64,000 nucleotides of DNA from CAWEFA01 sp963851385 (lineage in GTDB: Bacteria > Bacteroidota > Bacteroidia > Bacteroidales > DTGW01): assembly GCA_963851385.1 (NCBI GenBank), contig CAWKPE010000015.1, positions 1 to 64,000 on the forward strand, written 5' to 3'. Positions 57,677-64,000 of this stretch are shown piece by piece. The number at the start of each line of letters is the position of its first letter. Positions within the stretch are counted from its first letter, which is position 1. Made by a program: the position numbers and the translations under genes. The notes below the pieces were generated by a model, which was not told the DNA's origin, ran no database searches, and saw only the letters and a program-made list of their open reading frames with translations.

Positions 57677-58558
57677 ATGACAAACATCTTAATTACAGGT
57701 TCAAATGGGCAGCTGGGAAACGAAATTAAACTTCTTGTTTCATCATTATCAAATGCAAACTTTCTTTTTCACGATATTGATACTCTTGATATAACCAATT
57801 ATGAAGCATTATCAGTATTTTGTCAAAAGCATAAACCTGATATTATTGTCAATTGTGCGGCATATACCGCAGTAGATAAAGCGGAATCAGAAGAAGAAAA
57901 AGCATTCTTAATTAATAATACAGCAGTAGAAAATATTGCAAAAATTGTTTCTCAGTATTCTGCTAAAGTTATTCACATATCCACAGATTATATTTTTGAC
58001 GGTTCAAGTAACAAACCATACGAAGAAACTGATGCAACAAATCCTGTTTCTGTCTATGGTAAAAGTAAATTAGCAGGTGAAAAGCATTTAGAAACATTGT
58101 CAAATGCTGTTATCATTCGTACTGCATGGCTATACAGCAGTTTTGGCAATAATTTTCTTAAAACAATGATTCGTTTGGGAAAAGAAAAAAAGGAATTGAA
58201 AGTTGTTTTTGATCAGATAGGAACTCCGACTTATGCATCAGATTTGGCACAGGCAATTATAGTTATAATAAATCAAACTTTAAAAAATCCCTCCGAGTTT
58301 AAAGCTGGCATTTATCATTATGCTAATGAAGGTGTGTGCAGTTGGTATGATTTTGCTTCCGAGATAATGCAACAATGCAAGTTAAACTGCAGAATTTGTC
58401 CGATAGAAACTTCAGAATATCCAACTCCTGCAAAACGGCCTGCATTTAGTGTTTTAAATAAATCTAAAATTAAAAAAGTATATAATATTTCAATTCCCTG
58501 GTGGAAAGATAGCTTATCACTTTGTCTTGAAAAAATAAAGCAAAATTCGAAAACATAA
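57677..58558 (+). CDS. rfbD: dTDP-4-dehydrorhamnose reductase
   Basis: 293 residues, RmlD SDR. NADPH motif ITGSNGQLGNEIKLL, NCAAYTAVDKAESEEEKAFL, STDYIFDGSSNKPYEE, catalytic YGKSKLAGE, RTAWLYSSFGNNFLKTM and GTPTYASDLAQ. Final step to dTDP-L-rhamnose. Complete. Confidence 0.95.
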   Translation: MTNILITGSNGQLGNEIKLLVSSLSNANFLFHDIDTLDITNYEALSVFCQKHKPDIIVNCAAYTAVDKAESEEEKAFLINNTAVENIAKIVSQYSAKVIHISTDYIFDGSSNKPYEETDATNPVSVYGKSKLAGEKHLETLSNAVIIRTAWLYSSFGNNFLKTMIRLGKEKKELKVVFDQIGTPTYASDLAQAIIVIINQTLKNPSEFKAGIYHYANEGVCSWYDFASEIMQQCKLNCRICPIETSEYPTPAKRPAFSVLNKSKIKKVYNISIPWWKDSLSLCLEKIKQNSKT

Positions 58559-58605
58559 TTTTTTTACGTCTGTTTTCGAGAAATACAAAATACTTGAATT
58601 ATACT

Positions 58606-58613
58606 TAATTTTG
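58606..58613 (+). promoter_or_regulatory. Bacteroidota -7 box upstream of the phosphohexomutase gene
   Basis: TAATTTTG matches TAnnTTTG and lies 22 bases before the ATG at 58636. The -33 region is only a weak match (tttcg/ttg). It suggests that the mutase has its own promoter after the rfb genes. Confidence 0.45.
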
Positions 58614-58635
58614 CTTTCTATTAAACATATAAAAC

Positions 58636-60381
58636 ATGAGTAATTTTGATTCTTTAGAGTTTGCAAGGAAAAGAGCTCAAGAATGGCTCTCAGAAAAATA
58701 CGATGCTGATACACGTACTGAAGTCGAAAGGCTTATTAAGTCAGATGAAAGTACTTTAATTGATGCCTTTTATCGGGATTTGGAGTTTGGAACTGGCGGA
58801 TTAAGAGGTATAATGGGTGCCGGTACTAACCGAATGAATGTTTATACGGTAAGTAAAGCAACCCAGGGTTTAGCCAATTATTTACAAAAGAATTTTCCAA
58901 AATTAAAACCCGTAAAAGTTGCTGTTGCGCATGATTGTCGCAATAATAGCAGATTGTTTGCTGAAACTGCTGCAAAAATATTTGCTGCAAATGGAATTAA
59001 AGTTTATCTTTTTGATAGTCTTCGCCCAACTCCTGAGCTTTCATTTGCCATCCGGCATTTTAATTGTCAGAGTGGTGTAGTTATTACTGCTTCACACAAT
59101 CCAAAAGAATATAATGGTTACAAAGCATATTGGGACGACGGAGGACAAGTAGTTCCTCCACATGATAAAAATATCATTGCTGAAGTGGAAAGTATTAAAA
59201 GTATTGAAGAAATCAAATTTAAAGGAAATGATAATCTAATCGAATCAATCGGCTCAGAAATTGATGAAATATATACTGATAAAATTAAAGAATTGTCTCT
59301 TTCACCGGATTTTGTAGCTATGCAAAATAACATGAAAATTGTGTATACTCCAATTCATGGCACAGGCGTAAAGTTAGTACCATTAGCACTTAAAAAATTC
59401 GGGTTTAAAAATATCATTAATGTTCCTGAACAGGATATTTCTGATGGCAATTTCCCGACTGTGAGATCACCCAGTCCTGAAGAATCAGCCGCTTTAGCAA
59501 TGGCAATTGAAAAAGCAAAATCAGTTGGAGCAGAATTGGTAATGGCTACTGATCCTGATGCAGATAGGGTAGGTATTGCAGTTAAAGACGACAAAGGCAA
59601 TTTTATTCTTCTTAACGGTAACCAAACAGGTTCCTTATTAATTTATTATTTACTTAGACGCTGGAGTGAAAAAGGTAAAATTAATGGCAATGAATACGTA
59701 GTAAAAACGATAGTTACTACAGAACTTATTGCGAGAATTGCCGCTAAATTCAATGTCACAAATTATGATGTTTTAACCGGTTTTAAATACATTGCTGAAA
59801 TTATCAGGCATTATGAAGGTAAAAGTACTTTTATAGGTGGGGGAGAAGAAAGTTATGGCTATCTGGCTGGTGAATTCGTCCGCGACAAAGATGCAGTTAT
59901 CGCGTGTTCGTTAATTGCAGAAGCGGCGGCGTGGGCAAAAGAAAATGGTAAAACTCTTTATAATTTATTGCTTGATATATATTTGGAATTTGGTTATTAT
60001 AAGGAATCTTTGATTAATCTATCTAAGAAAGGTAAGGAAGGTCAGGAGGAGATACAAAAAATGATGGAAAATTTTCGCAATAATACTCCGAAATCAATTG
60101 GCGGTTCAAAAGTTGTTAAAGTATATGATTATCAATTAAGCAAAATTATTGATGTACAAGCAGGAAAAATTAGTGAAATAAAACTTCCAAAATCTAATGT
60201 TATCCAATTTATTACAAACGAAGGATCTAAAATAACTATTCGTCCCAGTGGTACTGAACCAAAAATAAAATTCTATTTTGGAGTTAAAGGGAATTTAAAA
60301 GATAAAAAAAATTTTGATAAAGTAAATGCTGAAGCAGTCCAGAAGATAAAAACAATAGCACAGGAATTAGGGTTAGAATAA
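58636..60381 (+). CDS. Phosphohexomutase (phosphoglucomutase/phosphomannomutase family)
   Basis: 581 residues. Interconverts hexose 6- and 1-phosphates, feeding Glc-1-P to ugd and rfbA substrates. Motifs: GTGGLRGIMGAGTNRMN, the phosphoserine loop VVITASHNPKEYNGYKAYWD, metal loop ATDPDADRVGIAV, sugar loop GGGEESYGYLAG, and phosphate-binding RPSGTEPKIKFYFG. Length and motif spelling match the long Bacteroidota/Firmicutes alpha-phosphoglucomutase group (PgcA-like). Complete. Confidence 0.94.
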   Translation: MSNFDSLEFARKRAQEWLSEKYDADTRTEVERLIKSDESTLIDAFYRDLEFGTGGLRGIMGAGTNRMNVYTVSKATQGLANYLQKNFPKLKPVKVAVAHDCRNNSRLFAETAAKIFAANGIKVYLFDSLRPTPELSFAIRHFNCQSGVVITASHNPKEYNGYKAYWDDGGQVVPPHDKNIIAEVESIKSIEEIKFKGNDNLIESIGSEIDEIYTDKIKELSLSPDFVAMQNNMKIVYTPIHGTGVKLVPLALKKFGFKNIINVPEQDISDGNFPTVRSPSPEESAALAMAIEKAKSVGAELVMATDPDADRVGIAVKDDKGNFILLNGNQTGSLLIYYLLRRWSEKGKINGNEYVVKTIVTTELIARIAAKFNVTNYDVLTGFKYIAEIIRHYEGKSTFIGGGEESYGYLAGEFVRDKDAVIACSLIAEAAAWAKENGKTLYNLLLDIYLEFGYYKESLINLSKKGKEGQEEIQKMMENFRNNTPKSIGGSKVVKVYDYQLSKIIDVQAGKISEIKLPKSNVIQFITNEGSKITIRPSGTEPKIKFYFGVKGNLKDKKNFDKVNAEAVQKIKTIAQELGLE

Positions 60382-60413
60382 TACTTTATTTAGTTAACAA
60401 CATATTTTTATTA

Positions 60414-61160
60414 ATGATCAACAATAAAATTATTACAGTTGTATTGCCAGCTTATAATGCTGAAAAAACGTTAGAAGCCACGTATAATGAAATTCCTTTT
60501 GACATTGTTGACAAAGTTATCTTAGTGGACGATTGTAGTAGTGACAATACACTTGAAGTAGCAAAAAAATTAAATATCGAATTTGTAATTAAGCATAACG
60601 TGAATAAAGGTTATGGGGGAAACCAAAAAACCTGTTATAAAAAAGCTTTAGAACTTAATAGTGATATTGTTATAATGCTTCACCCGGATTATCAATACAC
60701 GCCAAAACTAATTCATTCAATGGCTTATCTTATAGCTAACGGGTTGTATGATGTTGTTCTTGGTTCTCGTATTCTTGGCAGAGGAGCATTAAAAGGAGGA
60801 ATGCCTTTGTACAAATATATATTTAACAGATTTCTTACATTGACCCAGAACCTGTTAATGAATCAAAAACTTTCTGAATATCATTCAGGTTATCGTGCTT
60901 TTTCAAAAAAAGTTTTGGAATCTATTAATATTGAAAAAAACAGTGACGACTTTGTATTTGACAATCAGATGCTGGCCCAGATTTTCTATGCCGGATTTGA
61001 CATTGCCGAAATTACCTGCCCTACAAAATATTTTGACGATGCATCTTCAATTAATTTCAGAAGAAGCTTTAAGTATGGTTTAGGAGTAATAGATACATCT
61101 TTAAAATATTTTCTTTCAAAAATTGGCATTTATAAATCAAGTATTTTCAAAATTACTTAA
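60414..61160 (+). CDS. Family 2 glycosyltransferase, DPM1/polyprenyl-phosphate type
   Basis: 248 residues. GT-A fold: VVLPAYNAEKTLEATYNEI, VILVDDCSSDNTLEVAKKL, NVNKGYGGNQKTCYKKAL, the metal-site region VIMLHPDYQYTPKL, and LSEYHSGYRAFSKKVLESI. No membrane helices of the DPMS-long type. Probably transfers a sugar to a lipid carrier or acceptor for surface glycan. 32 bases after the mutase; last gene of the polysaccharide block. Confidence 0.88.
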   Translation: MINNKIITVVLPAYNAEKTLEATYNEIPFDIVDKVILVDDCSSDNTLEVAKKLNIEFVIKHNVNKGYGGNQKTCYKKALELNSDIVIMLHPDYQYTPKLIHSMAYLIANGLYDVVLGSRILGRGALKGGMPLYKYIFNRFLTLTQNLLMNQKLSEYHSGYRAFSKKVLESINIEKNSDDFVFDNQMLAQIFYAGFDIAEITCPTKYFDDASSINFRRSFKYGLGVIDTSLKYFLSKIGIYKSSIFKIT

Positions 61161-61179
61161 GATGCTTTGCATTATGCTC

Positions 61180-63084
61180 TTATTTTTTCAATAGATAAAC
61201 CAAGGGCAAATCATAAGATAAAGAAATATTCCATCGCCAGGCAGCTGAATTAACGGGTAACCCATTAATAGTTACCAATCGTAATTGCGGACCATATTGA
61301 ACTCCCGCACCCAAAGTAATTGGCGAGTTGAATAATCTGCCTGCAATTAAAGATGCACCTGGTGCTAATATATTTTGTAGATTCATTTCAGGAAGGCGAT
61401 ACGTATTAAAACCATTTAAGCGAAAACTAGCCGGAACACCTAAATCAATTATAGAAAAATAAATTCCTGCATGTCCCACAATTGACCGGCATTTTGGAGT
61501 ACTAATATAAATTCCAATACCAATTGGTGCTGATAATCCTATTGTAGTTATATTTTTATTATTAATATTCATATACTCCATCCCGCTGCAAATTCCCAAA
61601 TAAGCATTTATAGAAACTGAAAAATGGGCATAATCTTTTAATGAAGAAGCTTTTACAGGTGTTATCTCAGCATCAATTGCCATTTTCACTTCTTCCGGAG
61701 TTTGTGCTTCTGAAATATTTGCAAAGAATATAGCATAACGGTCAATTTTATCTCTTGATTCTTTATTCTTTTTATCATAGAATAAAGTTGAATCAAGAAT
61801 CTGTATTGTCTTAAATACAGCTCTTCCATACTTATATGTATTAAAACCACAATAAGCATCATTCACTTCTTGAATGACTGGAATACTTGATTTAATTTCT
61901 TCCGGTACTATTATGGTTTCATTCGCTAAATTTAATTGTACTAATGTTTCAAAAAAATCTGTTATGGAACTCGAATAACTTCTAAATTTAAATTTTCCGG
62001 TTTCATTATTATTTTTTATTTCATAACTCAAAGAATCAAATTCTCTTTCAACTTTGGAGGCTTTAAAATAAACCTGTTTCAAATAACCAATCCAGGTGGA
62101 TCGGTTTAATTTAAATTGCACAGCCAGTTCTTCAAGTTCTTTTTTCAGATCAAAAGTTACTTTTTCATTTCTTTTAAAGTAAATATTGAGTTGCAGGTTT
62201 TTTTGATAAAGCAATCCAAATATAATTTTCATCCTGGTTTCACTTTCTATTATGTTTTTAAATTGAGAAGAATTGATATACATTGTTTCATGAGCAGTAT
62301 CCCTGAAACATGAAGAAACCAGGTTGAAATATTTAACAGCCTCAAGTAAATTAGATGTATCTTTTTTAATAGCATTTTCTTCAGCAATTTCTGAAATTAT
62401 ATCAGCTATGTTCTCACCTTTTTGCATGCCGGAAGCCAGCATGCTAATAAAGGTAAACAGTTTACCTTTTTCAGCATTTAGGGAATAATAAAATTTTGAT
62501 TGTAATCTCAAACGTGAAAGATGAATTAGTAATGTTTCCATGTCCTTTTCAGCAGCATTTCGAAATATCGGAAACATATTATATAAATTATCAGTGTTTA
62601 TGTATTTTGCAACTTCATCAGTTTCGGGGAACAATGCTTTAAGTTCCGTATAATTTTCAAAATCTCTTTTCAGTTTCAGAAAAAAATCTACAGTGAATTC
62701 TTCTTTAAAACGTTTAGCCATTATCTGGGGCTCTTCTTTTTTATAACTGAATAAATCTATATTTTCAGCTTCAGGATAAGCGAATATTTTAGGTTCAATT
62801 GACACAAATTTCTTTGAAATTGTATTTGTCACGTTAGGAATGAAATCTTTAAAAAAAGGATTCTGTTTAAAATATTTGATGAAGTTTTTGCTTGAGTCTT
62901 TGGAAAAATAATATTTTCTAAGAATCGATAAGCAGGAATATTTTGAGTTCTCGGAACAGTTGAATTTTTTGTCCTTATCCAATGATCTGGACAGTTCCAT
63001 TGCATCATAAAAAAGTAAATCCTGTCCTATTACTGAAAAAGTAAAATAGAATAATAAAATTAAAAATGATGATAGTTGCTTCAC
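61180..63084 (-). CDS. Exported protein of unknown function with barrel-like C-terminus
   Basis: 634 residues; signal peptide KQLSSFLILLFYFTFSVIGQ. Residues about 30-460 are mostly helical (FTVDFFLKLKRDFENYTELK; FLEAVKYF-like segments; FSVSINA). From about 490 the chain looks like outer-membrane strands (LGICSGMEYMNINNKNITTI; GHAGIYFSIIDLGVPASFRL; GAGVQYGPQLRLVTINGLPV; WRWNISLSYDLPLVYLLKK). No family is recognised. Convergent with the glycosyltransferase gene, 19 bases apart. Confidence 0.72.
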   Translation of the reverse strand: MKQLSSFLILLFYFTFSVIGQDLLFYDAMELSRSLDKDKKFNCSENSKYSCLSILRKYYFSKDSSKNFIKYFKQNPFFKDFIPNVTNTISKKFVSIEPKIFAYPEAENIDLFSYKKEEPQIMAKRFKEEFTVDFFLKLKRDFENYTELKALFPETDEVAKYINTDNLYNMFPIFRNAAEKDMETLLIHLSRLRLQSKFYYSLNAEKGKLFTFISMLASGMQKGENIADIISEIAEENAIKKDTSNLLEAVKYFNLVSSCFRDTAHETMYINSSQFKNIIESETRMKIIFGLLYQKNLQLNIYFKRNEKVTFDLKKELEELAVQFKLNRSTWIGYLKQVYFKASKVEREFDSLSYEIKNNNETGKFKFRSYSSSITDFFETLVQLNLANETIIVPEEIKSSIPVIQEVNDAYCGFNTYKYGRAVFKTIQILDSTLFYDKKNKESRDKIDRYAIFFANISEAQTPEEVKMAIDAEITPVKASSLKDYAHFSVSINAYLGICSGMEYMNINNKNITTIGLSAPIGIGIYISTPKCRSIVGHAGIYFSIIDLGVPASFRLNGFNTYRLPEMNLQNILAPGASLIAGRLFNSPITLGAGVQYGPQLRLVTINGLPVNSAAWRWNISLSYDLPLVYLLKK

Positions 63085-63087
63085 AGT

Positions 63088-63140
63088 TTGATATATCTAA
63101 AACACGAAGATACAAAGAGACAAAGAAATACAAAATAAAA
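63088..63140. repeat. Intergenic mosaic repeat (acacgaagatacaaag type)
   Basis: aaacacgaagatacaaagag and acaaagaaatacaaaa recall the mosaic at 33574 and inside 44475-44690. It lies upstream of the gene at 61180. No function assigned. Confidence 0.4.
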
Positions 63141-63190
63141 ACTTAAAATACCACTTTGCAACGAGCGCACAAATTAATTGTTTTTAATTG

Positions 63191-64000
63191 TTATTTTGAC
63201 TTGTCAGGAGCAACAGGTATTGGAGGCAAAGGTTTATAGTCTTTCAATTGTTCTTTTGCTATTTCAATTGCTTTGTTGAGTTGATCATCTATATCCTGAT
63301 ACTCTCGCGATGGATCATTATCTATAGTTATATCCGGTTCCACACCAATTCCTTCAACTATCCAGGCGCTGCTATCGGCAGAATAAGATGCAAACTCCGG
63401 TTTTCGCAATTCTGTTCCATCAATAAACGGAAGGGTACCACTAATTCCTACAACTCCTCCCCAGGTGCGATGGCCAATTATTGTTCCCATCTTATGCTTT
63501 TTAAATGCATAAGCAAAAAGATCGCCGTCTGATGCCGAATACTGGTCGATCAGCAAAATCTTAGGTCCTAACATCATTTCAGAAGGTACTGAAGTTGGCT
63601 GATCAGAATTACGAAACATTTTGGAACGGGTGAGTTCACGCTTCAGTCTCTCAATAATCATAGGAGAAACATTTCCACCTCCATTGCCACGTTCATCAAT
63701 TATCAAAACTTTTTTATTTAATTGCGGATAGAAATATTTTGCAAACTCATTTAATCCTTCTGATGACATATCAGGAATATGAATATAACCAACCTGATCA
63801 TCTGTAGCCTCTTTAACTTTTTTAATATTATTTTGCACCCAGTTATAGTAATATAAATTTGATTCGTTTGAAATAGGAACTACTATTGTCTTCCGGCTGC
63901 CCTTTTCCTCAGGTTTATCATTTATAGTGAGAAGTATTTCTTTATCAGGTTTGTAAAGCAAAAGTTGGTATATATCGTTGATATCTTTTACTGACCTGCC
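63191..64000 (-). CDS. Tricorn/S41-type protease, C-terminal part, cut by window edge
   Basis: About 270 residues visible; the frame is open to 64000, so the N-terminal propeller part lies outside. From the edge: a PDZ end (GRSVKDINDIYQLLLYKPDK), then the S41 catalytic core VGYIHIPDMSSEGLNEFAKY, DERGNGGGNVSPMIIERL, nucleophile Ser in DQYSASDGDLFAYAFKKH, IGHRTWGGVVGISG, and the tail IVEGIGVEPDITIDNDPSRE. This matches tricorn-protease homologues of Bacteroidota, periplasmic or cytosolic peptidases. The internal TTG near 63961 is not the true start. Confidence 0.9.
   Translation of the reverse strand, partial: GRSVKDINDIYQLLLYKPDKEILLTINDKPEEKGSRKTIVVPISNESNLYYYNWVQNNIKKVKEATDDQVGYIHIPDMSSEGLNEFAKYFYPQLNKKVLIIDERGNGGGNVSPMIIERLKRELTRSKMFRNSDQPTSVPSEMMLGPKILLIDQYSASDGDLFAYAFKKHKMGTIIGHRTWGGVVGISGTLPFIDGTELRKPEFASYSADSSAWIVEGIGVEPDITIDNDPSREYQDIDDQLNKAIEIAKEQLKDYKPLPPIPVAPDKSK

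Noticed and set aside
1..64000. tRNA or rRNA genes
   Set aside because: I looked for cloverleaf ends and GGTTCRA-type T-loops in the gaps and found none that fold convincingly.

Overview
The window joins two sequences of different origin. Positions 1 to about 4270 are visibly richer in G+C and carry, all on the minus strand, a type IV pilus assembly operon (pilM-pilN-pilO-pilP), an FtsB-like division protein, a small XRE-type repressor with a sigma70-style TTGACA box, and the C-terminal part of a DUF39/HcyBio homocysteine-biosynthesis protein. This gene set is typical of Desulfobacterota/Syntrophales-type bacteria. From about 4270 to 64000 everything is Bacteroidota-like: AT-rich, TAA stops, TAnnTTTG promoter boxes, type IX secretion (T9SS) sorting domains, PorP/SprF, DUF5686 and many Sec-exported proteins. 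Genes on both sides are cut at the junction (HcyBio loses its N-terminus, the TANFOR-type gene loses its N-terminus), so an assembly chimera is the leading explanation.

Positions 4268-24330 hold the most interesting region: thirteen tightly packed plus-strand genes that look like a polymorphic-toxin cassette array. A TANFOR/FnIII-type secreted protein ending in a metzincin protease is followed by five shorter cassettes without signal peptides. Each cassette repeats part of the conserved, G+C-richer module and then switches to an AT-rich, variable C-terminus: a second zincin, three related Cys-rich papain-like domains, and a lysozyme/lytic-transglycosylase-like domain. Each is followed within a few bases by one or two signal-peptide proteins that fit the role of immunity proteins. 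The three related toxin tips are paired with three related immunity proteins. Near-identical DNA shared between cassettes in mosaic order indicates recombination.

Positions 24331-35424 hold two secreted orphan proteins (one HEAT-like), a large FG-GAP/repeat protein with a T9SS type B sorting domain, a PorP/SprF-OmpA fusion and a large outer-membrane barrel, which together could be surface and export partners of the array. Positions 35529-47738 hold two methyltransferases, T9SS cargo proteins, a damaged GH5-CBM6 cellulase, a DUF5686 protein and a 216-bp MITE-like hairpin element. Positions 48259-53461 are a minus-strand housekeeping block (rpsA, a STAS protein, RNase Z, guaA). Positions 53752-61160 are a plus-strand nucleotide-sugar/exopolysaccharide block (ugd, UDP-xylose synthase, rfbA, rfbC, rfbD, phosphohexomutase, GT2). 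The right end holds an unknown secreted protein and a tricorn/S41-type protease cut by the window edge.

Many genes carry single-base frameshifts, including the essential rpsA, so consensus sequence errors are likely. Three in-frame TGA codons also interrupt otherwise continuous Bacteroidota genes. I saw no tRNA, rRNA, CRISPR array or transposase gene.
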